Positions 1-8,458 of a DNA stretch of 64,000 nucleotides are shown here, piece after piece. Under the pieces are notes generated by a model. That model had not been told where the DNA came from. It did no database searches and saw nothing but the letters and a program-made list of their open reading frames with translations. This DNA comes from an uncultured Lachnospiraceae bacterium (GTDB lineage: Bacteria; Bacillota; Clostridia; Lachnospirales; Lachnospiraceae). Where the stretch lies: the NCBI GenBank assembly GCA_910579465.1, contig CAJTUB010000006.1, positions 210,540 to 274,539 on the forward strand, given 5' to 3'. Position numbers and translations under genes: made by a program. Each line of letters opens with the position of its first letter. The first letter of the stretch is position 1.

Positions 1-497
1 ATCAAAATCTTCGTCTTATCGGTAATGGCATCTAAAAGTTCCTGCTTCGTTAAACGGAACTCGTTTTCCTCCTTTAACGCAATCGTCACCGGAACGCCGC
101 CTGCCAGACTGACACACGGAACATAGGACACATAGCACGGCTCCGGAATCAGTACCTCATCCCCCGGGTCTACCATCGTACGCAACGCCGCATCAATTGC
201 CTCACTGCCGCCTATCGTAACCAGAACGTCCTTATCCGGATAGTCCAGTGCATAACGACGCTTTAAATAGCGGCAGATTTCCTCCTTTAACTCCTTTAAC
301 CCGGCATTCGAGGTATACACGGTTCTCCCCTTCTCCAAGGAATAAATTGCCTCCTCGCGGATGTGCCACGGCGTTTCAAAGTCCGGTTCTCCCACACCGA
401 GGGAAATCGCATCCTTCATCTCGCTTACAATATCAAAAAACTTCCGGATTCCGGACGGCTTCATTACCTGTACCTTTTCATTTAACGGATTTCTCAC
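1..497 (-). CDS. PLP-dependent class I/II aminotransferase, N-terminal part (cut by window edge)
   Basis: About 165 residues of a fold-type I aminotransferase are visible; the rest, including the PLP-binding lysine, lies outside the window. The start ends in a segment typical of this family: a basic leader, then ISLGVGEPDFETPWHIRE (roughly residues 34-51) and later VLVTIGGSEAIDAALR and PGDEVLIPEPCYVSY, the cofactor- and substrate-contacting stretches. The start is a GTG at 497-495 whose GTGA overlaps the stop of the upstream Lrp/AsnC gene, so the two are translationally coupled. It is the third gene of a T-box-controlled operon, which suggests amino acid metabolism. The amino acid substrate cannot be read from this fragment. 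Confidence 0.85.
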   Translation of the reverse strand, partial: MRNPLNEKVQVMKPSGIRKFFDIVSEMKDAISLGVGEPDFETPWHIREEAIYSLEKGRTVYTSNAGLKELKEEICRYLKRRYALDYPDKDVLVTIGGSEAIDAALRTMVDPGDEVLIPEPCYVSYVPCVSLAGGVPVTIALKEENEFRLTKQELLDAITDKTKIL

Positions 498-979
498 GGC
501 GTCACCAGCATCCTTTCATCCGAGCTGCCCTCCGCAACAAGCGGAAGCCCGTGCTCTTTATATTTTTTTAATACAAAATGGGTTGCCGTACTTAACACTG
601 CCTCCATCGGCGCAAGCTTTGAGGAAACAAAATTTGCCACCTCGCGCATACTTTTTCCTTCGATAATCACGGTCAGGTCAAAGCCGCCGGACATCAGATA
701 CACCGACTCTACCTCATCATAACGATAAATCCGCTCTGCAATTTTATCAAAGCCCTGCCCACGCTGCGGTGTCACCTTTACCTCAATTAACGCCGTCACC
801 CGCTCCTCGGTCGTCGCATCCCAGTTAATCAGCGTCGGATAGCCGCAGATGACATGCTCCTCCTCCAGACGCTTAATCTCCTCATGTACTTCCGTTTCTG
901 TCATTCCAAGCATCTTTGCCAGATCGCTTTCCTGAATCTTGCTGTTTTTATCCAATGTCTTTAAAATCTCTTCCCGCAT
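494..979 (-). CDS. Lrp/AsnC-family transcriptional regulator
   Basis: A 161-residue protein of normal Lrp/AsnC length. Residues 1-60 form a winged helix-turn-helix (SDLAKMLGMTETEVHEEIKRLE) and residues 65-150 the RAM/ACT-like ligand and oligomerisation domain (TALIEVKVTPQRGQGFDKIA; VYLMSGGFDLTVIIEG). Such proteins sense amino acids and usually control adjacent amino-acid genes or themselves. It sits between the AIR synthase-related gene and the aminotransferase and overlaps the latter by 4 bp. RBS aaggag precedes the ATG. An autoregulatory role with the aminotransferase is inference. Confidence 0.9.
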   Translation of the reverse strand: MREEILKTLDKNSKIQESDLAKMLGMTETEVHEEIKRLEEEHVICGYPTLINWDATTEERVTALIEVKVTPQRGQGFDKIAERIYRYDEVESVYLMSGGFDLTVIIEGKSMREVANFVSSKLAPMEAVLSTATHFVLKKYKEHGLPLVAEGSSDERMLVTP

Positions 980-1047
980 GCCTTCATTCTCCTTCTTTTT
1001 TTCTGCCCGCCCGGCATATACCTGTATTTTCTACGGGACAACGCCGG

Positions 1048-2163
1048 TTACAGCGCTCCCTGTGCTGACCCTTTCCCGCGCCTCTGTGCCATGACCCGCT
1101 CGTATTCCTCCACACGGTTTGGTTCCAGATACCGCACCTCTTCCCCGTTCCGTACGGCACGGTCCAGTCCCGGCACGGTCCTTCCAATCACCGCCGCAGG
1201 AATTTCCCTCTCCGCCAGCCGCTCACAAAGCCTGTTTCCGCGCTCCGTCAGAAACAAAAAGCAGCCTTCACACCGGAGCTGGTACGGATTCACATCAAAA
1301 TACTCACAGACCTCCACCGTTTCCTGCAAAACCGGAATGGCACGCAGCTCGATTTCCAGACCGCATTCCGCGTACTCCGCCAGCTCCCAGAGCGCTCCGA
1401 AAATGCCGCCCTCTGCCGCCGCATGAAGGTATACCGCACCTTCTGCCGCCGCAAGATATGCCTCCTCGTTTCCCTCTGCTTCTGTAAAAAGCTCTGCGGC
1501 ATGGGCAATAAACCGCTGCGGATAACGCTGTTCCAGCTCCTCCCGGAAGTGCCCTGCCAAAAGCGCCGTACCGCCCAGACCGCAATACTTTGTCATTACC
1601 ACGTCGAGCCCGGTATAGTCCTCCTGCCTGTCCGGGCAGCCTGCCGTCCCCTCCGGCACGGCTCCTGACATATGGAGCGAAACCACCGGCTCCGACACCA
1701 CTGCACTGACTGCCGTATGTCCACTGGTAATCTTAATCTGCTTCCTCTGCAGATAGTCACAACACTGCGCATACATCCTGCGGAGCTCTCTCTCGTCCAT
1801 CGTCTCCGGCACCGTAAGTGCTGCCGAAGCATACTGCGGCCTCGCTGCCTTTGCCGCCAGACTGTTTGCCGCGCGCACCGCCGCCAGATACGCCGTAGCA
1901 GCTCCTTCTCCGCATACGGTCTGCATGGCGCTAAACACCCCGGAGGCGCCTTTCTCCTGCTCCTGTACCGGCATTACCGGCATGTCCGCAGCCGCTCTCC
2001 CGTCATCCTGTCCGGCTCGTGCAAGCCCTCCCGCGGCATGATACAGCGGAAGCGCTCCTGCTCCTCCGCCGACAAGCGGTATGCCGGTTCCCTGGTTCAC
2101 TTTTTGTACTTCCGCCAAAACGGAACGGCGCAATACCGTATCCGAAACCTTTCCGCTTTTCAT
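1048..2163 (-). CDS. AIR synthase-related protein (PurM/HypE-like fold)
   Basis: A 371-residue protein. The C-terminal half matches the PurM/HypE superfamily: DVVMTKYCGLGGTALLAG, a glycine-rich AAAEGGIFGALWELAEYA segment (around residues 250-270), then IPVLQETVEVCEYFDVNP. This superfamily includes PurM, HypE, ThiL and SelD, which handle ATP-dependent chemistry, but uncharacterised relatives annotated 'AIR synthase related' often lie beside amino-acid genes. It is first in an operon with an Lrp regulator and an aminotransferase and has its own promoter and T-box. The true PurM is elsewhere in the window (6587-7612), so this is not the purine enzyme. Function unknown. Start ATG follows AGGAG at good spacing. 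Confidence 0.75.
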   Translation of the reverse strand: MKSGKVSDTVLRRSVLAEVQKVNQGTGIPLVGGGAGALPLYHAAGGLARAGQDDGRAAADMPVMPVQEQEKGASGVFSAMQTVCGEGAATAYLAAVRAANSLAAKAARPQYASAALTVPETMDERELRRMYAQCCDYLQRKQIKITSGHTAVSAVVSEPVVSLHMSGAVPEGTAGCPDRQEDYTGLDVVMTKYCGLGGTALLAGHFREELEQRYPQRFIAHAAELFTEAEGNEEAYLAAAEGAVYLHAAAEGGIFGALWELAEYAECGLEIELRAIPVLQETVEVCEYFDVNPYQLRCEGCFLFLTERGNRLCERLAEREIPAAVIGRTVPGLDRAVRNGEEVRYLEPNRVEEYERVMAQRRGKGSAQGAL

Positions 2164-2186
2164 ACTGTCTCCTTTTGCATTGAAAT

Positions 2187-2465
2187 AAAAAACGCCCCAA
2201 ACCGATATCTCGGTTTAGGGCGAACATTCTGTCCGTGTTACCACCTAATTTCAGGGAAATCCTGCACTCTGCCGATACGGGAAAGCTCTCCGATATCGTT
2301 TCCCTGTAACGGCGGAATCCCGTTGAAGCCTACTTGGCACTCTGCCGTTCGGTTCAAAGCTCCGGAACTGCTTCGCTATCCTTCCCGCAAAGATTTGCAC
2401 CGCCATCTTCTCTCTGTACCGTTTCGGATATCTACTCTTTTCCTTCTCAGCCTTTTTCTATGAAT
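2187..2465 (-). promoter_or_regulatory. T-box leader with intrinsic terminator
   Basis: Reading the minus strand from about 2465, the leader has a Stem I-like region with a GGTGCAAA distal-loop motif, a purine-rich AGAGAGA segment and a GAGTAGA box. Further on is the T-box sequence AGGTGGTAACACGG (complement of 2233-2246), which pairs with the tRNA acceptor end in this class. It is followed by a terminator (complement of 2187-2222) with arms CGCCCTAAACCGA and TCGGTTTGGGGCG and a T run. The downstream operon starts at 2163. I could not fix the specifier codon with confidence, so the sensed tRNA is left open. Confidence 0.85.
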
Positions 2466-2471
2466 AGTGCT

Positions 2472-2500
2472 ATCTTATCACAGGTTTGTCCGGAAGTCAA
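2472..2500 (-). promoter_or_regulatory. sigma-A promoter of the T-box operon
   Basis: Minus-strand -35 TTGACT (complement of 2495-2500), 17-bp spacer, -10 TAAGAT (complement of 2472-2477). It lies just after the purC stop and immediately before the T-box leader, so the operon is separated from the purine operon. Confidence 0.75.
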
Positions 2501-2513
2501 GAAAAATATTCTC

Positions 2514-3392
2514 TTATCCCAGCTTCTTCCCCGTCAGCATTTCATAACCCTGCAAATATTTTTTTATCGTCTTTTCCACGATTTCCTCCGGCAGCGTCCA
2601 GTCATTGTCCGGGTTTGCTTTCAGCCAGTCCCTTGCAAACTGCTTATCGAACGAAGGCTGTCCGTGTCCCGGCTCATAGCCCTCTGCCGGCCAGAAGCGG
2701 GAGCTGTCCGGCGTCATCAGCTCATCTCCCAACACAATCCTTCCTTCTTCGTCCAGACCAAACTCAAACTTGGCATCCGCAATAATGATTCCTCTTGTCA
2801 GGGCATATTCCGCACATTTCTGATACAACGCAATGGAATACTCCTTCAGCTTCTTCGCATACTCACTGCCCTTCCCTGGAAAATAGTTCTCCAGATGCCC
2901 TTTGCTCTGCTCATAGGAAATATAAATATCATGCTCTCCCAGCTCTGCCTTTGTCGAAGGCGTATAAACCGGCTCCGGCAGCCTGTCCGACTCCCGCAGA
3001 CCCTCCGGAAGCGCAATCCCGCAGACCGTGCCGTCCTCCTGGTAGTTTGCCCAGCCGCTTCCCGTAAGGTAGCCGCGGACAATACACTCGACAGGAAACA
3101 TCGTAAGCTTTCTGCACAGCATCGTATTACCAGTAAAGCGCTCCTGTCTGAAAAACGCAGGCATATCCTTTGTATCTGTAGAAATCATATGATTCGGCAC
3201 AATATCTTCGGTCATATCAAACCAGAACTTTGACATCTGGGTCAGAACCGCACCCTTCCTGTGCACCTCGTTATTCAAAATCACATCAAAGCAGCTGATA
3301 CGGTCAGTCGCAACCATAATCATGGTATCACCGTTATCATAAATTTCTCTTACCTTACCTGTTCGGATTGGTTCCGGATTCTGTGCATTCAT
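2514..3392 (-). CDS. purC: phosphoribosylaminoimidazole-succinocarboxamide synthase (SAICAR synthetase)
   Basis: A 292-residue SAICAR synthetase, which joins aspartate to CAIR with ATP in purine synthesis. Recognisable stretches are GKVREIYDNGD at residues 12-22 (nucleotide loop), the VECIVRGYLTGSGW signature near residue 105, and IADAKFEFGLDEEGRIVLGDE near residue 200. Its length fits the longer eukaryote/Bacteroides-like form rather than the roughly 240-residue Bacillus form. The ATG overlaps the stop of the upstream HTH-methyltransferase gene (ATGA), so it is coupled to that gene in the pur operon. Confidence 0.97.
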   Translation of the reverse strand: MNAQNPEPIRTGKVREIYDNGDTMIMVATDRISCFDVILNNEVHRKGAVLTQMSKFWFDMTEDIVPNHMISTDTKDMPAFFRQERFTGNTMLCRKLTMFPVECIVRGYLTGSGWANYQEDGTVCGIALPEGLRESDRLPEPVYTPSTKAELGEHDIYISYEQSKGHLENYFPGKGSEYAKKLKEYSIALYQKCAEYALTRGIIIADAKFEFGLDEEGRIVLGDELMTPDSSRFWPAEGYEPGHGQPSFDKQFARDWLKANPDNDWTLPEEIVEKTIKKYLQGYEMLTGKKLG

Positions 3393-4204
3393 TTCTTTGT
3401 CTCCTTATCTCCTTTTTCTGCAATCATCGTATCCATACAATGTTGATGAGGGACGCCGCCGCTGTTACAGTCAAATATGGTTTCCTTCATCATATGAAAA
3501 TACCAGTCGTGATAATGCAGAAAAAGTTCTCCTGATTTCCATATAAACCTGTGCTCTGTTTTACTCTTAATAAACGGCTTCCGGACAAAAACATTGATTG
3601 CATGAAGCCCATTTTCATTGGTATGTGCCTTCAGATTATCAAGCAGCTCCTCCCGTACCTCCGGCTTAATAAAATGGAATATCCCGCTGCTGAAAATAAT
3701 ATCATACGTATCCTCCAGCCGGTAATCCGTAATATCCGCTTTAAAAAAGTCGACATACGTTCCACACTGCTCCGCGAGCATCTTCCCCTTTTCCAGTCCT
3801 GCTTCCGCGATATCAAATGCCGAAACAATATAACCGTTTTTGGCAAAAAATACCGCATCCTTCCCTTCTCCACAGCCGATATCCAGAAGCTTTAACGGTC
3901 TTACCGGAGGTCTCAGCTTCATAATCTCATAGCACATAGAGCTGGGATTCAGCCCCCAGTAGTAGCCTTCCGCTTTATAGCGCTCCTCATAATCCGCTGT
4001 CACTGCCGACCGATAGCCTAGCAGGGTATCTATGCTGGTTCCTAGCACCGCCGCAATGCACGGAAGCAGGTCTACCTCTGGGCAGGTTGTCCCGTTCTCC
4101 CATTTCGAAACAGCCTGAAACGATACATGCAGCTTATCTGCTAAATTCTGCTGGGTATAGCCGAGAGCCTTTCTTCTTTTCATAATCACAGCGCCAATCT
4201 TCAT
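3389..4204 (-). CDS. XRE-type HTH domain fused to a SAM-dependent methyltransferase
   Basis: A 271-residue two-domain protein. An N-terminal Cro/C1 helix-turn-helix (AVIMKRRKALGYTQQNLADK, then VSFQAVSKWENG) covers roughly residues 5-60. A class I methyltransferase follows, with motif I LLDIGCGEGKDAVFFA, an acidic post-I residue in VSAFDIAEAGL, and YDIIFSSGIFHF near motif IV. The chosen ATG (4204-4202) lies 9 nt after AGGAGG; an in-frame ATG two codons upstream is too close to the RBS. Such fusions are known in Firmicutes, but their methyl acceptor is generally unknown. It sits between purD and purC with a 4-bp overlap to purC. Confidence 0.85.
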   Translation of the reverse strand: MKIGAVIMKRRKALGYTQQNLADKLHVSFQAVSKWENGTTCPEVDLLPCIAAVLGTSIDTLLGYRSAVTADYEERYKAEGYYWGLNPSSMCYEIMKLRPPVRPLKLLDIGCGEGKDAVFFAKNGYIVSAFDIAEAGLEKGKMLAEQCGTYVDFFKADITDYRLEDTYDIIFSSGIFHFIKPEVREELLDNLKAHTNENGLHAINVFVRKPFIKSKTEHRFIWKSGELFLHYHDWYFHMMKETIFDCNSGGVPHQHCMDTMIAEKGDKETKK

Positions 4205-4351
4205 ACGCATGCACCTCCTAAGACTATAGTAGGGCATTCCTTCCCGCATTTCCATAACCTGTTCGTTGAATCCGGGATTAAGATTCTACCTGTGTTTGAA
4301 TCGGCTCTGCCTCTGCAGGACAGGGCCGTCCTTTTCTTCCCGGCAGCCCCT

Positions 4352-5626
4352 TTACTGTACCGCATCAATCGCCTTGCCGATGTCATTTCTCTTATACTTG
4401 TTTGCAAACGAAATCCACTCCGTCGCCGCATAGGCATTGGCGCGGGCTTTCTTTAAATCGTCTCCGACCGCCACTACGCCGAGCACACGGCCGCCGTTTG
4501 TCACGACCTTGCCATCCGCAAGCTTCGTCCCTGCGTGGAATACATAATAGCCGTCCTTCTCCTGAAAGGCTTCCAGTCCCGTAATCGGGAAGCCCTTCTC
4601 GTAATGCTCCGGATACCCGTCGGAGGCAAGCACGACACAGACTGCCGCATTGTCCGCAAATTTTAAGTCAATGGTATCCAGCTTCCCGTCGATGCAGGCC
4701 TCGAACACATCCACAATATCATTTTCCATACGCGGCAGCACAACCTGCGTCTCCGGGTCGCCGAACCGCGCATTGTACTCTAACACCCTCGGCCCGGCCG
4801 GGGTCAGCATCAGACCGACAAACAGCACGCCGGTAAACGGCCTGCCCTCCGCCTTCATCGCATCCATCGTCGGCTGATAGATATATTTTTTACAGAACGC
4901 GTCGACTTCCTCCGTGTAAAACGGAGTCGGGGAAAACGTCCCCATACCGCCGGTATTTAAGCCTTCGTCGCCGTCCTTGGCACGCTTATGGTCCTGTGCG
5001 CTTGTCATTGTCTTAATATGGGTTCCGTCGCAGAATGCAAGCACGGAAACCTCCGGTCCGGTTATAAACTCTTCAATCACCAGCTTGTCCCCGGCGCTGC
5101 CGAACTGCTTCTCCTCCATAATCGCCCTTACACCTGCCACCGCCTCATCGTAGCTGTTGCAAATCAGGACGCCCTTTCCTAACGCCAGCCCGTCTGCCTT
5201 CAGTACCGTCGGAAACGGGCTTGTCTTTAAATATTCTATGGCTGCCTCTGCGTTATCAAACACCTCGTACGCCGCCGTCGGAATATGGTACTTTTTCATT
5301 AAATCCTTGGAAAATGCCTTGGAACCTTCAATAATCGCCGCATTCTTTCTCGGGCCGAACACACGGAGTCCCTTTGCCTCAAACGCATCCACCACCCCGG
5401 CGCCTAACGAATCATCCGGGCCGATGACAGTCAGGTCAATCTTTTCCTGCGCTGCAAACTCCGCAAGCCTTTCCGTCTCCGTCACGCCAATCGGCACACA
5501 CTCCGCAAGCTCCGCAATCCCGGCATTTCCCGGTGCGCAGTACAGCTTATCCACCCTCTTACTCCGGGATATCTTCCACGCAATCGCATGCTCTCTTCCG
5601 CCGCCGCCTACAATCAGTACCTTCAT
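4352..5626 (-). CDS. purD: phosphoribosylamine-glycine ligase (GARS)
   Basis: A 424-residue ATP-grasp enzyme that forms GAR from phosphoribosylamine, glycine and ATP. N-terminal VLIVGGGGREHAIAWKI, ATP-grasp stretch FPTVLKADGLALGKGVLI, and the family signature RFGDPETQ near residue 290 are all present. The start chosen is MKVLIVGGGGREH after GGAGG, five codons inside a longer reading frame. It follows purN after a 267-bp gap that contains a palindromic repeat. Confidence 0.97.
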   Translation of the reverse strand: MKVLIVGGGGREHAIAWKISRSKRVDKLYCAPGNAGIAELAECVPIGVTETERLAEFAAQEKIDLTVIGPDDSLGAGVVDAFEAKGLRVFGPRKNAAIIEGSKAFSKDLMKKYHIPTAAYEVFDNAEAAIEYLKTSPFPTVLKADGLALGKGVLICNSYDEAVAGVRAIMEEKQFGSAGDKLVIEEFITGPEVSVLAFCDGTHIKTMTSAQDHKRAKDGDEGLNTGGMGTFSPTPFYTEEVDAFCKKYIYQPTMDAMKAEGRPFTGVLFVGLMLTPAGPRVLEYNARFGDPETQVVLPRMENDIVDVFEACIDGKLDTIDLKFADNAAVCVVLASDGYPEHYEKGFPITGLEAFQEKDGYYVFHAGTKLADGKVVTNGGRVLGVVAVGDDLKKARANAYAATEWISFANKYKRNDIGKAIDAVQ

Positions 5627-5659
5627 TCCACGTTCCTCCATTTTCTATTTCTTATGCCG

Positions 5660-5825
5660 CTAGTGTACTGACACGTTGATATTTGATAAAACTGCGCCGG
5701 ATATTCGTTCATCTGCAAGGCGGATTTTCGACGGTGTAGCGGTGGCTACAGCTAGAAAATCCAACGCGGCAGATGGGCGAATAGCCAAGCAGGTTTGTCT
5801 ATTTATCAATGTGTCAGTACACTAG
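5660..5825. repeat. 166-bp palindromic element bounded by CTAGTGTACTGAC
   Basis: Perfect 15-bp ends CTAGTGTACTGACAC (5660-5674) and GTGTCAGTACACTAG (5811-5825). The palindrome continues inward with TTGATA/TATCAA, GATAAAcTGC/GCAgGTTTGTC, TATTCG..CATCTGC/GCAGATG..CGAATA and GGATTTTC/GAAAATCC, closing on GTAGC/GCTAC, so the whole element could form one long hairpin. It lies between purN and purD. A shorter relative at 49970-50059 shares the outer 13 bp and an inner CCAACGCnnCAGATGG block. No reading frame. Likely a non-autonomous mobile or REP-like element. Confidence 0.85.
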
Positions 5826-5893
5826 TACACATACACTTATCACAATTACGCCGCGGAGCCTCTTTCGCGGTTCCTACGGCGTACTGCCCTTTC

Positions 5894-6520
5894 TTATCCG
5901 GCTACAAATGCCTGCCCGTCCTTCCAGACTACCTTTCCGTTTGCGACTGCATGAAGGGCGGCAGGCAGAATCTCCCATTCCGCCTCCTCCATTACCCTGC
6001 GCTGCAGTACCTCCGGCGTATCTCCCAGCTTTACCTCCACTGCCTTCTGCAACAGAATCGGACCGGTGTCGGTCCCCTCGTCCACAAAATGCACGGTGGC
6101 GCCGGTTACCTTATTCCCTCTGGCAAGCACTGCCTCATGGACATGAAGTCCGTAGTATCCCGCCCCGCAAAAGGACGGAATCAGCGACGGATGAATATTT
6201 AAAATCCGGCGCGGATATGCCTGAATCAGACATTCCGGCAAAATCACGAGATACCCTGCCAGTACAATGAAATCCGGCTCATACTTGGAAACTCCTGCAA
6301 GCAGCGCCGCATTAAACTCTTCCCGTGACGCAAAGCTCTTCGGGGAAATACACTCCGCCGCAATCCCCTTCCCTCTGGCACGCTCCAGGGCGTAAGCATC
6401 TGCCTTGTTGCTGATTACCGCCGCAATCGTTACGTTCGTAACTGCGCCGCCATCAATCTTATCCATAATTGCCTGCAAATTTGTGCCTCCGCCGGAGACC
6501 AGCACTACAATCCTTGCCAT
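5894..6520 (-). CDS. purN: phosphoribosylglycinamide formyltransferase
   Basis: A 208-residue folate-dependent GAR transformylase. Visible are the N-terminal VLVSGGGTNLQAIMD loop, the catalytic region PSLIPSFCGAGYYGLHVHEA (Asn-His-Asp chemistry around ILNIHPSLIP) and GATVHFVDEGTDTGPIL with the conserved aspartate. The start ATG at 6520 follows GGAAGGAG; an in-frame ATG ten codons upstream lacks a better RBS. Located between purM and purD in the same operon. Confidence 0.96.
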   Translation of the reverse strand: MARIVVLVSGGGTNLQAIMDKIDGGAVTNVTIAAVISNKADAYALERARGKGIAAECISPKSFASREEFNAALLAGVSKYEPDFIVLAGYLVILPECLIQAYPRRILNIHPSLIPSFCGAGYYGLHVHEAVLARGNKVTGATVHFVDEGTDTGPILLQKAVEVKLGDTPEVLQRRVMEEAEWEILPAALHAVANGKVVWKDGQAFVAG

Positions 6521-6586
6521 AGGCTCCTTCCTTTCACCGCAGTAATTCAAAGGCGTTCTGCCCTGTCTGCTCTTTCCTACAGAATG

Positions 6587-7612
6587 CTACAGAATATCGA
6601 TTCCCTTCTCGCCGTTTTCCGCTTCGCCGAGGATATAAGCCTCCTCGCCCGCTGCCTTTAACGCAGAAACCGCCTTATCCGCGTCTGCCTTGTCTACCGC
6701 GATTACCATACCGATTCCCATATTGTAGGTATTATACATCATCTGCTCCTCGATATTACCGTCCTTTGCAAGCATCCGGAAAATAGTCGGAACCTCGTAG
6801 GCATTCTTCCGTACCTTTACGCGGATGCCCTCCGGAAGCATCCTCGGGATATTCTCATAAAAACCGCCGCCGGTCACATGGCTGCATGCCTTTACTACAA
6901 CGCCGTGATTCTTTAACGAGGCAAGCGCCTTCACATAAATCTTCGTCGGGGTCAGCAGCTTCTCCCCTAACGTCATGCCAAGCGACTCATAATAAACCTC
7001 CAGTGGTCCGCGCTCCATCGGGAACACCTTGCGGACCAGCGAATAGCCGTTGCTGTGGATACCAGAGGACGCAATCCCAACCAGCACGTCGCCTGCCTTC
7101 ACATTCTCCCCGGTAATCATTTCCGCACGGTCTACGATACCAACCGCAAAGCCCGCGAGGTCATACTCCTCCTCCGGGTAAAAGCCCGGCATCTCTGCGG
7201 TCTCGCCGCCGATTAACGCGGCTCCCGCCTGCTTGCAGCCCTCAGCCACACCGCTTACAATCGTTGCAATCTTCTCCGGAACATTCTTTCCGCAGGCAAC
7301 ATAATCAAGGAAAAATAACGGCTCACCGCCGGCACATGCCACATCATTTACACACATCGCAACACAATCAATACCGATGGTATCATGCTTGTCCAACAAA
7401 AACGCCAGCTTTAGCTTCGTTCCGACACCGTCTGTACCGGAAAGCAAAGTCGGCTGCTTCATTGTCATAAAACGGTCCAGCGCAAACGCACCCGAAAAAC
7501 CTCCCAGACCGTTCAGCACCTCCGGACGCATCGTACCCTTCACATGCTCTTTCATCAGTTCCACTGCCTTGTATCCGGCTTCAATATCCACTCCGGCCTT
7601 CTTATAATCCAT
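6587..7612 (-). CDS. purM: phosphoribosylformylglycinamidine cyclo-ligase (AIR synthetase)
   Basis: A 341-residue AIR synthetase. Signatures include LLSGTDGVGTKLKLAF, DCVAMCVNDVACAGGEPLFFLDY, ALIGGETAEMPGFY and GGGFYENIPRMLPEG. Two close ATGs exist; the one at 7612 is better spaced (about 8 nt) from GGAGG than the one at 7618. It is the first pur gene on this strand here; purF, purE, purH and purL are not in the window. Confidence 0.97.
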   Translation of the reverse strand: MDYKKAGVDIEAGYKAVELMKEHVKGTMRPEVLNGLGGFSGAFALDRFMTMKQPTLLSGTDGVGTKLKLAFLLDKHDTIGIDCVAMCVNDVACAGGEPLFFLDYVACGKNVPEKIATIVSGVAEGCKQAGAALIGGETAEMPGFYPEEEYDLAGFAVGIVDRAEMITGENVKAGDVLVGIASSGIHSNGYSLVRKVFPMERGPLEVYYESLGMTLGEKLLTPTKIYVKALASLKNHGVVVKACSHVTGGGFYENIPRMLPEGIRVKVRKNAYEVPTIFRMLAKDGNIEEQMMYNTYNMGIGMVIAVDKADADKAVSALKAAGEEAYILGEAENGEKGIDIL

Positions 7613-7766
7613 CGTCATATCCTCCTGTCTGCTTTGTGTCCTGACCGCAGACTTACCCGTCCGCGGAAGATACCTCTATCATAGCACACTTTTTTTCCTT
7701 TTCCTAGTAGGTATCGGGCAAAAAATATTCATACGACTTATTAGCCTTGCTTATGGGGCTGTCCGG

Positions 7767-8351
7767 TTACCTCTCCACATACGGTATGCAGATTTCAACG
7801 CTGCATCTGTCATTCTCATTGTCCCACTCCAGATAGGCCTCCATCGTAGGGAGATTATCCTTTTTTATCTCCAGCTCGTCCAATAATTTGTTATTGATAT
7901 ACCACCAGGCATTGCCAAGCAGGTCCTCGGAAACCTTTCCGGAAAGCACATACACCAGCCATCTGTGCGGCGGATAGGAAAAGGACTCCAGACCCTCCAG
8001 CTCCCCTTCATATTCCACGGCTACCATGTTATCATTACTGCCGTCCGCCCCGAAGCCGAAGCACAGGCCGCAGAACGGTTTTCCTGTTCCCAGTGCCTCC
8101 ATCTTCTCTATCGTCCCATCTGCCCTTGCAACGCCCCACGCGCCGCCTCCATCCGGCGTCACGCGCCTTCTGCCTACCATATGGAACGCCTCCTTCTGCA
8201 CGAACATATACTCAGCACCCGCTTCCTTTAACATCTCCTTCACCTTCATGGAACAAATACTCTCTGCCATTTCAATAATTTCAGGCATCTTAGGCCGATA
8301 CCCCTTCACTTCCTCTTTCGCTTCCTTCAAACCCTCTGCTGTGCTTTTCAT
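7767..8351 (-). CDS. GyrI-like effector-binding domain protein
   Basis: A 194-residue soluble protein. The C-terminal portion (FSYPPHRWLVYVLSGKVSED, then LPTMEAYLEWDNENDRCSVE and a terminal VEICIPYVE) has the shape of the GyrI/SOUL-like effector-binding fold that occurs alone or attached to AraC and MerR regulators. The start is MKSTAEG after AGGAAGG, 20 codons inside a longer frame. It follows the AraC-type gene by about 100 bp on the same strand, and that gene carries a similar domain, so the two may respond to the same small molecule. Exact ligand unknown. Confidence 0.6.
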   Translation of the reverse strand: MKSTAEGLKEAKEEVKGYRPKMPEIIEMAESICSMKVKEMLKEAGAEYMFVQKEAFHMVGRRRVTPDGGGAWGVARADGTIEKMEALGTGKPFCGLCFGFGADGSNDNMVAVEYEGELEGLESFSYPPHRWLVYVLSGKVSEDLLGNAWWYINNKLLDELEIKKDNLPTMEAYLEWDNENDRCSVEICIPYVER

Positions 8352-8458
8352 TTTTCCTTCCTTTCTGCCCTTTGCGGCAATAAGCGTTTTACTTTGGCTT
8401 CCGCATTTCATACAGCGCTCTATGCTCCGGTATTCAAAATTATAGCACTTCCGCGCGT

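Noticed and set aside
2230..2465. Assignment of the T-box specifier codon
   Set aside because: Several triplets in the putative specifier loop region (around TTTGAACCGAAC) are possible and I could not model Stem I reliably.
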